A DNA stretch of 64,000 nucleotides from Sycobia sp. Sy_11 (GCA_018907035.1 JACCIC010000035.1:806001-870000), one strand, 5' to 3'. Numbered from the stretch's first letter, positions 1 through 12,923 are shown. The notes: generated by a model not told the origin, from the sequence alone. Translations and numbers: made by a program.

Positions 1-820
1 GCATTTTCACGGGGTTCTCCTTCTCTCCCCCCCCCCCGTCCCTCCCTCAGTTGGTCTCCCAGCTCGCAGCGCGTATCCGCAAACGTATATGCGAATCGCG
101 GGGCGTCGCGAGGTCTCGGCCGGAATGCTCGGAAGGGGTGGCGGCGGAGAAGGAGCGCGTCTCTCGACTGACGTATATGCACGCCGAGACACGTAAACGA
201 TATATCAGGGGGTTAGCCGCTGGGGACGGACGACCCGGCCATCCTTCTTCCACTTAGATACACAGACGGCGGCGCGGGTCGCGATGATCGCATGCGCAAA
301 CGTGATACGGTCGGTCGGGCGGTCCCAGGGAGGGGGAGGAGGGGGGGGGGTGCCGCGGGCCGAGAGACCTCCGCCCCGAGGTTGCCCGGGCGGAGCGCGA
401 GCTGTAAATGTATTAAGCTTTGACGACCGAGGTGGGACGCCTCGACAGCCCTTCGGCCCAATCCCGCGGCGGCCCCGCGCTCCTTTCTTTTTCCTACGTG
501 CGCCCGCGATATCGCCCGTCACCCCCCCCCCCGACTCCCTCCCATCCACCGCACCCCGGCAACTGCACATCGCTCGCCTCCTCGGAGAAGTGGTGGAATC
601 CTCGGGGTGCGCGAGGGGAGGACGATTTCGCGGGGATATTACAGACAGAGCCGGTATAACCGTGATGGATTTTATTCGCCTGCTCGACTGCTACGCGCGA
701 CATTTCGCCCTGGCTTCTCGGCTGCTTTTCTTTTTTGTCTTTTTACACGTTTCGCGATATTCATACTTCGGGCAACGTTTACGTAAATGGAGCAGCGTCG
801 AATATATGAAAAAGTAAACA
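1..820. other. GC-rich block, no gene recognised
   Basis: CpG-dense sequence with C- and G-runs (28-38, 331-350, 522-533). Several overlapping frames exist on both strands but all are Arg/Pro/Ala/Gly-rich, typical of chance frames. Confidence 0.7.
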
Positions 821-1263
821 TTAGCTATCAATATGCAATGGTATTTATTTAAACGAATTAGCTTCGATTTCAGGTCGATTTGGTGTCTTTGGAATATTTG
901 GTAACGTATGAAGTGATTTTAGTAAAACATGCTTAAGCAGTATTTAATTACTAGACAGATGCAATTGCCAAGGTTTGGCAGCAAAGAAATTCTCTATCGA
1001 ATCCTGCAGAATTCACGAAAAGTCTCTCCTTACTGATAGTTATTATAGTAGAGACTAGAAAAGAGTTCGAATGAATTTTAAAAAAGCTCGCATGCATAAA
1101 TTCCTCAAAGAATTCTACCGGATGCATAAAGACCTCCAAATGTTTTGTCCACCTTCTAACGTTTTTTGCAACAGTTTGCCAGGAATTATATGACTTCTCG
1201 AAGAATTCCAAAGAGTTTGCAGAGTTCTATTGTGAAGAAGAACTCGTTCGAATTCTTCAATTT
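821..1263. other. AT-rich spacer
   Basis: A CGATTTCAG at 868-876 followed by a short open stretch (VDLVSLEYL) then GTAACG looks faintly exon-like but is only 27 bases. The 86-codon minus-strand frame at 951-1211 has no supporting signal. Confidence 0.6.
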
Positions 1264-1485
1264 TACGTACTATTGAGCTGGAGTTTTAAGCCTACAGAAA
1301 CTTATTCAGACTTAACAATTGTGGAAAGCCCCTGTATGATTGGAATTCGATCATTGAGAAAAAGAATAGAATCCAAATTTACACAAAGAGGAGGCATCGG
1401 TGGAGGCAAATTTAGACGTCAAAGTGGACCACCCCAACGATCGCCCTGCCGCGAAATCGTCAAGAATGCGAACCTGCCATTCTAA
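1264..1485 (+). CDS. weak open frame at an AT/GC boundary
   Basis: A frame open to TAA 1483 crosses from AT-rich into GC-rich DNA; it includes ETYSDLTIVESPCMIGIRSL and a Gly-rich GGIGGGKF. An AG at 1298 could be an acceptor but has a poor pyrimidine tract. There is no ATG start. It is listed because the text is varied, with low confidence. Confidence 0.15.
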   Translation, partial: YVLLSWSFKPTETYSDLTIVESPCMIGIRSLRKRIESKFTQRGGIGGGKFRRQSGPPQRSPCREIVKNANLPF

Positions 1486-2030
1486 AATACGTACTTGTAC
1501 CGGAGGAATAAAAGAGGCGCTCGAGCTCCGCGTTATTACATCCCTATATTATACGCAGCGGGACTTTACAAATAATCCCGGCAAAAATTCCTAGAGGCCC
1601 CGGCGCGGACGGCGTCTCGCGGGACGAGCGCAATAATAACCGCGCTGACAAATGCCCAACATAATCGCGCGCGCGATTCCGCGCTTCTCGCCGGGCACGT
1701 TCCCGCCTTCGTCCGTTCGCTCGTCCGTGCGCGGCTTATTCCGCTTTTCCGAAGATGCATTACGAATTTTGCATTTTACAAACGGCGACGCCCGACGTCC
1801 TGCTCGGCGCGCGATTCATCGGCCCGTGCGCAGCGCGCTCCAAGCGCTGTCGCGCGGGGGGTGGGGGGGTGGTGGTGTAAAGGATGCTCCGGAACGTCGT
1901 GACGTCGTGGAAGAGACAGGGGGAATGGAGAGAGGTAGATAGAGAGATAGAGAAAGAGAGAGAGATAGGGAGAGAGAGAGAGACTGAGTGAAAACACGCG
2001 AAAAGAAGCAACGACACCAAGCTCGAAGCG
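1486..2030. other. GC-rich block
   Basis: CpG-rich DNA ending in a G-run (1854-1868) and the GA tract. No gene recognised. Confidence 0.7.
1938..1984 (+). repeat. imperfect (GA)n tract
   Basis: GATA and GAGA units at the edge of a GC-rich block. Confidence 0.8.
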
Positions 2031-2930
2031 GTGCTATCTATGACAATCTTGTTTGCTTACTCGATGAATTTTTTATTCGTAAACGGCATCTTTGGCAATG
2101 CATATATGTTTCTTTTATTTACACAATCTGTTTTGTACCAAAAGAGACATTTTATTCAAGACTTTGTTACAGCGCGAGAGATGAATTTTCTACAAAAACC
2201 TATTTTTAGGATGACTATCCAAGTCTTTTCATTACAGATGTGACGGTAGTTTTATTTAAATGTTTACACATTGAAATAGTGGAGAGTTAAACTTGATATT
2301 AAACGTTCACCTTTCAAGTATAGCCGGCTATTTCTTTATCCCTTGTACTTACTGGATTATGACTTTTGTACTTAATGGAAATTTTTTAAGTGGCTACGAT
2401 TCTGGAAAAAGGGATGATCTCGAATGAACGACGAGGCGAATTTAGTACAAAAATCAAAGTATTTACTGTTAACGGATTAAAAAGTTTTTGATGTCTTTTA
2501 CTTAGTATTAAAATAAATTATGAGCTCAATTATTATAAATTCGAGAGCCGTGCATATGAAACTAAGAATCTGTAGGTTAAACTTTAATACGAATATTTAC
2601 TCCTAATAGTCAGAAAGGCGCACGAGCCGATTACTGGCGTTCGGACTTTTATTCACATCGGTAAAATATTTTCGGTTTAATGGTATATTTCAAAATCTAT
2701 AAAATTAGTGACAGCCCGGTTTATAGGTTTATAAATTAAAGAAGTAGTAAAATTAAATATCGCTAAACTGTCTATAGTTTAAGTAAAACTACTCAAAAGC
2801 TTTGGCGATTCGAATAAAATATCTTTACGACTTACTCCGATATTATAATGGGGAGGGCATAATAATAAAATATTTGAAAACATTCTTTCATTTATTCGAA
2901 GTACATCGGGACCGGGCAGCGCGCCGTTTC
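2031..2930. other. AT-rich spacer
   Basis: Nothing recognised apart from the weak 51-base exon candidate at 2610. Confidence 0.65.
2610..2660 (+). CDS. weak candidate 51-base exon
   Basis: A GC-raised 51-base patch in AT-rich DNA lies between TTTACTCCTAATAG and GTAAAA. Two frames are open (SERRTSRLLAFGLLFTS, or QKGARADYWRSDFYSH). The acceptor is weak. It is kept because the GC step coincides with both sites. Confidence 0.17.
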
Positions 2931-3711
2931 ATTTTGTTTTAACGATAAGTCGGTAATTTGTCACCCATAATGCAGATATATTGATATATTAGCAAGTAAT
3001 GATCGTAATTCAAAATAATACCGATCGCGCTGCTATAAATATAAAGCCGGGCGAGCCGGCCCCCGCGACATTTCGCCGCGGCCCCGCCGATGCACATTCG
3101 AGTGCGTGAATTTAAAAGTCTCCGCGCTTGGCCAAACCGGTTTCGGGCCGATTTCGAGGCTGGAGGCGCAACGCGAGGCGCGCGGCCTCGAGGGCCCCGG
3201 GGGCCGTCGGGGCGCTCGGGCTCGAGCTCGCGAGCTCCCGCGCGACTCCGAGCCTCGGGCCGAGATCCCCCGAAATAAGCCATCGCGCCCGGGAATAAAC
3301 GAGCGGCGCACCGGATCGAGACGTACGTCGAATAACAATGCGATCCGAATTTACCGGTGATGCATAGCCTCGCGCTTCGTTATTTACGAGCGCCCCCGCT
3401 TTCTTCGCTTTTCCTCGGCGTGGCGCCCCCCTCCCCCTCCCCCCTCCCCCTCCCCGGCTCGCGGGCCCGAGGAGCATATTTTTCCGCACTCGAAGGAGCC
3501 CGGGCGCGGGGGGCGGGAGGGACGCCCCGGCGGGGCATAAATACATCGATCGCGCCCTCCCCGGCAGGCGACGAAAGCCCCGCAGTCACCCCGCCCCCGC
3601 TCCCCCCGCGCCCTTCCGATATCATTTTCGCCTCCGGCTTTTTATTGCCCGGCGCGAATTGTCGCGCGAGCGCCTTCTTACGACTCGTCTGCTCCGGCTG
3701 AGCGCGGCAAG

Positions 3712-3738
3712 GGCGGCGGCGGCGGCGGCGGCGGCGGC
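3712..3738 (+). repeat. (GGC)n microsatellite
   Basis: Nine GGC units in a GC-rich block; chance Ala/Gly/Arg runs arise in overlapping frames. Confidence 0.9.
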
Positions 3739-3932
3739 ACCCGGGACGTTACGGCCGCGATATATTTTGCAAATCTTTCGCTATTTATCACCGGGAACAG
3801 CGCGGGCGCGCCGTCCTCGGTCCCACGTGCGCGCACGTAGGGCGTAGCTTTTCCTCCGCACCCGGGGAGCGCTTTCATATTCTGTTACCATTTTGCCGAG
3901 CCGGCGCGGCGGCAGCCCGGGGACGCCGGTGC

Positions 3933-3950
3933 CTACATACATACATACGC

Positions 3951-3976
<26 letters not shown>
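3933..3976. repeat. (CATA)n then (AT)n microsatellite
   Basis: CATA units pass into a pure (AT)13 run, followed by an irregular ACGT/GCGTATA-rich segment to about 4010. Confidence 0.9.
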
Positions 3977-3982
<6 letters not shown>

Positions 3983-5055
3983 GCGCGTACGTACGTATAC
4001 GCGTATATACGCGCACGAGCCTCTGGAGATTTTCAAAATTGATCGGACGTGAAGATCTCGCCGGCGATAAAGAAGACGGAGGTAAAAGTTGGAAATTCAA
4101 AATTGCGCCAACCTCGAAAAATATATAATCCTTATACACCGGGCGCCGTGACGTATGCGCGCGCGTCGTACGTGTGAGCTTTCTAAGAACAACGCAATTT
4201 TGCTATATGCATTTTTTATTTTAAGCAGCTTAATTTATAAAGAGCGCCGATCCAATAATTTCTCCCCCCCCCCGCCTCCACTGCCACCTCCCCCGCCCCG
4301 TCGGAGCTTCGCGGAGGATCTCGGGGCTGACTCGCGCGCTTCGTCCCCGCGGCCTGTGCGCCGCGCTCGCGTACGGTGCATTAAGCGCCGTATATCGAGT
4401 TTCTTTATATCCTCCATGGGAGGACAGGGTGAGCCGGGACACGGCGCGCTTCGTTTATCGATAATGCCCCTAAAGGAGCATTAACGAAATTTTTATCGCG
4501 GCGCGTTTTCGAAAAGTCGAATTAATTTTAAATGAGATTCCAAATGCTAAATGCCCGACGTCATCGACCCGCTGATATAGCGGGGGTCCAATAAATTGCG
4601 ATCACGTCGAAGATTAGCCTCTGTGCCATGACCCTCATAAATATCTCCATTTTTAAATTGCATATTTTTGCAGCCGGTTAAGCCGATTGCCTTATATCTC
4701 TTCTCCTGCTCCGATATTTCCAAGCCAGTGCGTCTCTTTTTATCTGTCCCCGGCGCGTGTAACTACATAACATTTATTCTTATTATAAATTAGAAGAGAT
4801 TAAAAACATTGATCGCCTCATTCTACACTGTATTTCTTCGTACTTTGATACGAATACTGGACTACTGTAATCGTCATTTACACATGTGTGCATTACTGCT
4901 ATTTTTCATTTTGAACTTACTTCGATATAATGGATTTCTTCAACGGAATTATCCCGAAAATTATTCTGCAATTAGACTAATTATCAATAGAACAATAAAT
5001 AAAAAATTATGGAATCCGAGCTTAAAATAACTTATATTCTAATAGAAATACGCAA

Positions 5056-5085
5056 ATAAGCATGCATGTATAAATGCATGCTTAT
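5056..5085. repeat. perfect 12-bp inverted repeat (hairpin)
   Basis: ATAAGCATGCAT and its exact reverse complement ATGCATGCTTAT flank a 6-base loop (GTATAA). This is the cleanest palindrome noticed in the AT desert. It could be a dyad protein-binding site, a small cruciform, or a terminal fragment of a miniature element; no flanking target duplication was seen. Confidence 0.8.
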
Positions 5086-5741
5086 AAATATATACCTACA
5101 AGATTATCTTAATGCACATGAATAATATATAATTATCATAATATAAATCACTACACTAATAGAAGCTTTTCTCTTTATCAAATATGGCGTATAAATAACT
5201 AGCCCCACCTTATGGAACGAATCATCTTCGTTGCAGGAGAAAAAATTTGAGATAAACAGATGAATTATGAGCAAGTCATATTATTAAAATTAAAAAATAG
5301 AATATTATAAATAAGTAATAATTCCAGCAAATTACGTTATTGTTTTTTACTTTTCTTAACGAACAAAATTAGAAATATTGAAGAGATTTATCAAGTGTCA
5401 AACTTTTATCAATTTGTTTTATGACTCAATAAATTTTTATTCTGTTTGATTGGACATGTCGCAGTATATTTTTAACTACCTATAACACGGAATCATCATA
5501 AGTAATATTATTTTTTATTTTACATGGGAAAACTATTGTTTATTTAGCATTCTTTTTATTTTTCAGGTCAAATTCTAAAATAGTACACTTAAAAATAGCT
5601 TAAAAGCTCAATTAAAAGAAAACTGATAAATTATGGATAGTTCTAAAAACAGTGAGAAAAGAAATTCGGTAAACCAAATACTCAATTTTCAAAAAATCCC
5701 TAATTATACTATCTACTCCATTTCTATAAAAGAATTTTCTG

Positions 5742-5800
5742 CGTATTTTTTATACGTATCTTTATAATAATCATCTTTATGCGTATCTTTTATAATAAAA
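5742..5800 (+). repeat. imperfect tandem duplication
   Basis: TTATACGTATCTTTATAATA is followed at once by a near copy, TTATGCGTATCTTTTATAATA. Confidence 0.55.
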
Positions 5801-5952
5801 AAATCTAGTGAAATTATCTAAATTATTACTCAAAGTTGAATAGTTGGAATTTTAATAAGCTCAGTTACATTTATTGAAAACACATTATCTATAAATAATA
5901 CATCCGAAAGATTCAACGATGCCTCAAATTTATATCAATAAAGATCTTAAAT

Positions 5953-6264
5953 TTAAATAAATCCTGAAGTAAAAGGAATAATAAATTTTTTTATCAAAAC
6001 ATCCATGGGCGCTATCGTCGCTCCAATAAAAGAAACTTGGATGGAGAGTTTTTTTGAGGAGAAATAAGAATCAGCGTCACCGAATTCGATCGACCCCACG
6101 CTAATCCTGAAAAAATCGGGGATCGCTCCCCACTTAATCCCCGGTAAGGAGCATCGAATGCCACAGAGCGGCTGAGCTACAAGAATGGAGCCCGCTCTCT
6201 CGAAGATTTTGTGCGACGTGTACGGAGGTATCTCAAATTGGTATGCGCTTCGGCATTCCAACAA
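5953..6264 (-). CDS. open frame over a GC-raised island in the AT desert
   Basis: A 103-codon minus-strand frame covers the only sizeable GC-raised island (about 6000-6300) in the 4.8-10.8 kb desert. Part of it reads FRISVGSIEFGDADSYFSSK and part IKWGAIPDF. No ATG lies near its start (the nearest start-like codon is TTG at 6264). The inner sequence TTGTAGCTCAGCCGC resembles a pol III A box, but no tRNA fold or well-spaced B box follows. It could be an old short interspersed element or an exon; I cannot tell. Confidence 0.2.
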   Translation of the reverse strand: MLECRSAYQFEIPPYTSHKIFERAGSILVAQPLCGIRCSLPGIKWGAIPDFFRISVGSIEFGDADSYFSSKKLSIQVSFIGATIAPMDVLIKKFIIPFTSGFI

Positions 6265-6747
6265 TACGACAATTTATATGGATTTAGTAGACTCCATCGA
6301 GTTTTCCCTCTCGCTCACACTCTTTCTTCGGCAACGATCTCCAGTGTTACCTTCCGTTTCGTTTTCAATAGGGCTTTACACTTTTTGTCTTATTCCTTTT
6401 TACTCCACGCACCTCTCCAAGCTGTCTACCTACTTTTATTCCATTCTTATTTATAATAAAACACCAGTAAGTGCAAAATTTTTCGAAAATATTTTTCATC
6501 CAAATTTTCTTTTACATTTTCCTCATTTGCACAAATATTATAAATAAAAACTCTGGAAATAGTCATATATCACATTAATTATAATACTTTACGTGTTGAA
6601 TTATAGTAAATCCACTTTTTATGTTCAATTGTAACACGAAGGAATAATACAATAAGTCATGCACAAAAGAGTAAATATTATTTACTGAAGATGAAAAATT
6701 TCCTAAGGATAGTTTCATATTTATACTTTTTTAATTTAGTTTGAAGT

Positions 6748-6778
6748 AATAATAATAATAATAATTTTAATAATAATA
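6748..6778. repeat. (AAT)n microsatellite
   Basis: Head-to-tail AAT units with one TTT interruption. Confidence 0.75.
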
Positions 6779-6891
6779 CTTTAATATAATTAGGCTTTAT
6801 ATATGTAACTGATAAGAGCATAAATAAAAAATTGATGTATTGCTATATTTCATAATATAAATTTCTTTAGATTGAACTAATTACTTGTTCT

Positions 6892-6942
6892 ACTAATTAA
6901 TTAAACTAATTAATTAAACTAATTAGTTTAACTAATGAGTTG
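6892..6942 (+). repeat. 13-mer tandem repeat of TAATTA-type words
   Basis: ACTAATTAATTAA occurs twice exactly, then as ACTAATTAGTTTA and a shortened ACTAATGAGTTG, head to tail. Each unit holds TAATTA, the core recognised by many homeodomains, so the array could bind such factors; it could equally be a decaying minisatellite. Confidence 0.75.
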
Positions 6943-9900
6943 ACTAGGTATTACTCGTAGTCAGCGGCTACATATACGCAAAACTTTTATGTACTGACAC
7001 TATTTATCCGAGTCGGTCATTTGTACGTTAAAATGTATTCATTATTGGTTATGTTAATTTTTAAAGTATTAACTACATACACTACTCTCTGTAATTTCTA
7101 TATGTATATAAAAGTTCAAAATGTTTTACGAAGATAGTAAACACTGCAGACTATAAAAATGCTTTGGTAATTTAAAGGAGTAATCTTATACGGTGACGGA
7201 TATCTTTTAGAGTACCCAAGTGTGTACTTTACAACGAATAACGCTTTTGTAAACTGCTTTTCTATGCTAATATCGATACTTCAATATCAACTCGTGTGAG
7301 CGTAAGAATTTTTTTCCATTTTTCCTTCTTTTAAACTGAACAAAATTCATTTATTTTTGTAAAAGGAAATGAAACTTAAAACTTAAACTTTTGCTTCCTG
7401 AAAATTCGAATTGATATCAAATTTTAGATTAATCCAAAGTTTCCAATGTTGCAATATGTTTGCTGTTAAATAAAAAAATTAAACCGTCTTTAAATTATTT
7501 TGTTTTTCTAAAGCATAAAATATAAAAACTCTATATATCATATCGCAACAAAAAAATTTAGTTTCAAATTTAGATTTAGTCTTAAAATTATTAAAACCTT
7601 AGGCTTTCTTTCGCTTCATAAGTTTTTAATATATTTATTTAGGTTTGAAATAAGTTTTAAATTTTCTTTAAATGTATCTCTTTAAATTTAAATTTATCTC
7701 ATGTTTTTCATTTATTTTAAATAGTATTGAAGGATATACAATTTTTAGTAATTTGTGATGAATATTTAAATCGATGTAACTATTATATAACGTTGTCAGC
7801 CTTTAATAATCTTCAATAATCTAATATAATTTTCCTGGTAGTTTTGTTTATCAGTCAACGTAAGTTGATTGTTAATTTACATGATTTATAATTCCTTATT
7901 TTCTTTTAAAATTTAATTTATTTCTGTTGAATATATTTTCTTTTAATAATCTCATATATACTCACAAAGTTATATAATAGTTTAATTACAAAAGAATAGA
8001 AAATAAATATTTTTGTATTTGTATAAAGTTAATTATATAATTGGATTATATTGTTTTAGATAATAGAGTGTTATACTAGCATTAATAACATGGAATAAAT
8101 TCGTACTATAGTTACAAAGTATCCTCGAAATGAGTATCACTGAGTTGGATCTAAGAGTTTGACGCTTTTGCAAGAGATGGCGCTACCTGTCCATGTATAG
8201 CTGCGCATATGTACTGTAAGTTTTATTTGAACATTACAAATTATTTAACATCGTATATTTGAATCAATTGTTCAAATTATGAACATTTCCAAATTAATGA
8301 ATTTATTTAAAAATTCAAGATGTAAATAAAAAGAACTATTCGTGATATTATAAACAATAAAGCTTTGCGTTATTTGTAGATTTATCTACAATCAAATATC
8401 TAAGTATTTAGTTAAAAATAATAAGATTCACTGTTCATTGGTCGAGCGATAATATGGAAAAATGTGAAAAATACTAATTTTGGCAATCATAAAACTGTGA
8501 GCTTCTTAATACCTTTTGCTATTGATAGTAGCATTTCCATTATTTATTTATAATATTTTTCTGACAATATTCATTCAAAATATTATAAAAATATATATAA
8601 TTCTATTCACTCTCTTAATCGAGGCATGGGACTTAAAGGAAAGCGCATAGTCTTCGGTTCTCGTGCTATTAAAGGAGAACTACCATAACGATTCATTTGG
8701 GTACATTTATGTTTTATTTCGTATTATAAAAGCTTTTTGAAAAAAATATTTAAAATTTGTCTAAAAAGTACAGTACACATATAAGTATGTAATCAGTTAC
8801 ATATTTTGTATAAGTAAAGATGCAAAACAGGAACCATTTACAATTACTTTCCATTTTCATCAATGTTTAAGACAAATCTTGGTATTGCTCGGTCTCTTTT
8901 TGGGATTTAAAACCAAAGCATTGTCGATAAATTATTTGGCAATACAAAACTAAAGTCTTGAAAAGATTTTTTAACCGGCGATGTTGCAAGAATTTTAATT
9001 TTCGCAAGAGTACATTATTTAAAGTCTGTGAATATCGATGCAAGCAAATCCTATACAAAAGTAATTTAGCATATAATTTTATGATTATTGAAAAGATATT
9101 TATAAGTGGTAAATTAATAAAACAATTTGCATAGTCAAAATAAAATTTAAATTATTAATAAGAATCTTTGAAGAAATTTAAGAATATTTAGAAAATTATA
9201 TTACGATGAATTTTCTAGAATAAAGAGAACAATAATACTTGCTGCACGTAGAATATTCAATGATGAATCAATTAATATCAATTTAGTATATCTGTACAGT
9301 GAGTAGAAACTAGGACGGAGACAAAAAATTATAAATGTATTAAAAGGTGAAAAGCTTAGAATAAAGTATAGATAAAATTATAAAGAATGGGAAAGTGTAT
9401 TTTGACGTCAAGGTCTACGTTCGTCCCTTCGAATAGATTGGAAATCAGTCAGAGCTTTATTATTTGATAAATAGATTCAGAATAATTTAAAAACTAATGT
9501 TTTTATATGTTTTATATAAACAAATTATTTTTTTTTTATATTTTTAACTTTTTATGTTTTGAACAGTAAATATTAAAATAAATCTTAGAACGTCAGAACA
9601 GTTTAAAATTACAATTTAAATAAATTAAGAAATCATACTCAATAACTCTATTTGCAATTTTGCGTCGAAAACTACTACAGATATATGTATATTTATAAAT
9701 GTATAAAATATGTGTAAAAAGGTATTGGATGTAAGTGCTGTTAGGATTTAAAAGATTTTCGTGTATACTAATCAATATGTTTAATAAAGTAAAACGAATA
9801 TTTAATTAATATGTCCATGCGAGAAATTGAAGTATTCTAATTTTTCGAAAGATCTGAAAGCTCAATGTAGAACAATAAGATGAAAGAATTTGTAATTTAT

Positions 9901-11138
9901 TCATTTTATCTAACCACGCAATATTATAGCAGTATTATATTGATGGAAAAGGCAGCTTTGTTAGAAAAATGGCAGTATTTTTTATTTGCTCTTCAATATT
10001 GTTAATTTTCAACAAAAACATAAATCTGAATTGATATTTTAATTATTTTGTAAATTGTAGCCATGACTTAGTATTTGATTAAAAATTTGCTTCATTGATT
10101 CATATTATCTACGTACAAACAAATCGATGAATCCTCTACAAATTAACGTGCATTATTTAAAATAATGTTTTTTTGTTTTTTTGGTTTTTTTCTCTATAAT
10201 ATGTGAAATATTTTTTACCAAATTTTACAAAAACTTGACAATTATTGCAATCAATGATCGTATTTCGCGATATTGTGTGATATACCATAGACCTGTTAGC
10301 TACTAAAAATTAAAATCCACAGTCATATCGTGAATAAAAGTTTTGATCATGCAAAAAAATACCCTTGACTGTGCCATTATATCTGTCGGTAAAAAAGAAT
10401 TTGGGATGTTAAATAAGGTTGGAAATTGCATATTAACGAGAAAAGCCGACTTCAGCTCAAAATCGCCCAAACATAAATAGAATTAAAATTATTTCTGTGT
10501 AGTTTTGTTGTTTGATATTTTAGTAAGTCTAATATTACGTTATATTGATAGGAAAATTGATGCGACAGTTTAAATACGGAAAGATTTGAAATTTTGCTAC
10601 ATTTGATTCGTTTGCATTCTATTCTTCTGAATCCTATACAATTCTTCTTAAATTCAAAAAGCAGCAAATTGGAAAAGGAGATAAAATTATTTTAAATTTG
10701 AGTTGTAGATCAATTTCTATTCAGGTTGACTTAGTCCAAACTTATAGTTGTTTGAATTTGGATAATATTTCTACTCAAAATACAAGTTATGAACTTATGT
10801 ACCGTGTGCATTCTTCTTTTTTTAAACGCGAACTCCGGAACGCACATTATGCAACGCAATAAATCATGTATTGCTGAATATCGAAATGCCGACTTGCCGG
10901 GCACCCCGCGATATTTACGGCTAGGCTAAAAATTGTTTTATTCGTGAAACGCGCAATGCCACACTTGGCATTAATATGGATTCGCTGGATGCGCGCGCAG
11001 AATTACATTCGCAACACAGCTCCTTGATTTATTTTTGATGCCGCGGTAGCGCGCGGGCCTACACACGCGGCATTAGCATAACCCGCGCGCTTACATCGAG
11101 ATAAATTGAACACGAGTTTTCCGCCGGGCAAAAGGTAT

Positions 11139-11160
11139 TATATATATATATATATATATA
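11139..11160. repeat. (TA)n microsatellite
   Basis: Eleven uninterrupted TA units. Confidence 0.9.
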
Positions 11161-12884
11161 CATATAGGGGCTTTTTCTGAATCGCAATGAACGGGCCGGG
11201 GTCGGCAGCCGCCGAGGCTCGCGCCGCATCGGCCGACGTTCGATTCTGCATAATCGTTCGGTCGGCGCGGATGCGCGATCGTCCCCCGCGATCGGCCGGG
11301 GTCCGTCGGTCCCCCGATATCATTTCGCGATATTTATTGGTGGCCCGAACAATGGATCGATATTGTTTTCTGATTGGGCGCGCGTGCATCGCGACTCTTA
11401 CCCTCGCGACGCGCTCCCGACGGAGAGAGAGGGAGGGAGGGAGGTAGGGACGGTTGGGGGGGGAGAAAGGGAGAAAGCTCGTACAAGGAGCGGGAACGCG
11501 AGCCCACAAAGCCTGCGCCGCACAATGCGCGCGGGGGCCACTAGAGCTGCTCGGGATGTTTTTGCCGCTGGCCGGCATAAATAATATTTAATATGACGGG
11601 GCGAGCGCGGCGGCCTTTGTGCGCCCTCCTGCATTTGGTATAGAAACGTCACCGATCCCGTATCTTTATATAGGTGTGCCCGCGCCTCGCGCATAATGCG
11701 CGCCCCTGTGCAGTTTGGTGGCTTCTACGCATCGGGAGCGAAACGCCTCCTCCCTCCGCCCCTTCCCCTCCCCAAACCCGTCCGCCACTTCCCGGCTTTC
11801 CCGCGGTCCGAGGGTCGAGCTCAAAGAACGGCGACCGCGCGTGGTCACGTATATTGTTCCCGGGGCTCGGCGCGCCTTCCGGTTCGAGGACGCAGGCCCA
11901 GGGAAATCTTTCCTTATGTATAGATTCGCGGGAGTATCGCCGCGGTCCATCTGCTTAGTCGGGAGAGAGTCCGTTTGTTGCGCGCAGAACTCAGTTTATC
12001 ATTTATTGCCACTTATTATGGTCGAGCTCGTGCGCCCGAATCTCATTCGTGTATATATATATAAACGAATGTCCTGAAACAATTACGGACCGAGGCGAGG
12101 AACAAAAGGAGGGCATTTGAATAAATCGATTTGCCGAGCGCGAACAGGACGGCGGGGCCGTTCGAGGCCCCGATCGAAAAATTGTCGTCGAACAAAAGAT
12201 CGTCGATTTGAATATCAAATTGTCCGTTGCCGCGCGCGACCCGCCGGCGATCGTCTTATCCATAATCGTATTTAAATGAAGATCGCATAAGGTATAAGGG
12301 TTTAATGGGGGTTACGTCGGAATGTGCAGCAGCCTCTCCCCCCCCCCTCGCTCGCCGCTGTTTTTCCTCCTGTCTCCTCGGCATCAGTGGGTATATGGGC
12401 GAGCAGGCAGGGGGAGGGCTGGGGTGGAAGGAGGGTGGGAGGGGGCTCGCTCTCGCTGCCGAACAATAACGATAAACCATATAATGGTTAGGTGCGCGAC
12501 AAATGCACGTTGGCGTGCTGGCTGCCGTGCGAGTAGCGAGAGACCTCCTTCCCCTCCCCCCTTGCCGCGTTCTTTGCCACAACTCCGCCAGTCGCTCGCT
12601 ACCTCCCTTTCATTCGTATATGCATACAATTGATACAGATATACTATCGTCGGCCTTTATGCCGCTATACGTCGTTACTTTACTGCTCCGGTAAAAAGGA
12701 GGCAGGGAGAGAGAAGGAACGGTGAGAGGGATAGAGGCGGGGGGGGGGGAACTCGCTCGGCTGCACGCGTCGTGCCTCGCATATATACATGCGAGCGCGT
12801 GCGCGATCCGCGGTCGGCCGATCGGAGAAGAGCCGAGAGAAGGAATTGTGGTTGCTGCTCTGCGCATGAGAGGAGAGAAGATGC

Positions 12885-12890
<6 letters not shown>

Positions 12891-12918
<28 letters not shown>
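12891..12918 (+). repeat. (GA)n microsatellite
   Basis: Fourteen GA units. Tandem GAGA words are also the binding motif of GAGA-factor-type proteins in insects, but no promoter is evident. Confidence 0.9.

Positions 12919-12923
<5 letters not shown>

Larger units (their letters stand above)
2931..4790. other. GC-rich block
   Basis: Very CpG-rich between 3050 and 3930, grading to mixed sequence by 4500. Open frames overlap on both strands. No splice-supported exon or RNA gene found. Confidence 0.7.
4791..10830. other. large AT-rich desert
   Basis: Six kilobases of AT-rich DNA without a gene. It holds the hairpin at 5056, the GC-raised island at 6000-6300, the TAATTA repeat at 6892, and three small GC-raised patches (8150-8210, 8625-8695, 9390-9450). 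The second patch reads, on the minus strand, YGSSPLIAREPKTMRFPLSP then a stop. The first ends at a GTAAGT. No (GA)n array occurs here. Confidence 0.75.

Noticed and set aside
5250..5290. TTCGTTGCAG acceptor followed by EKKFEINR and a stop
   Set aside because: Eight codons are too few to separate from chance.
6120..6200. Possible tRNA on the minus strand (TAGCTCAGCCGC)
   Set aside because: The D-arm does not pair and no TTCRANY box lies at the right distance, so it is not a tRNA.
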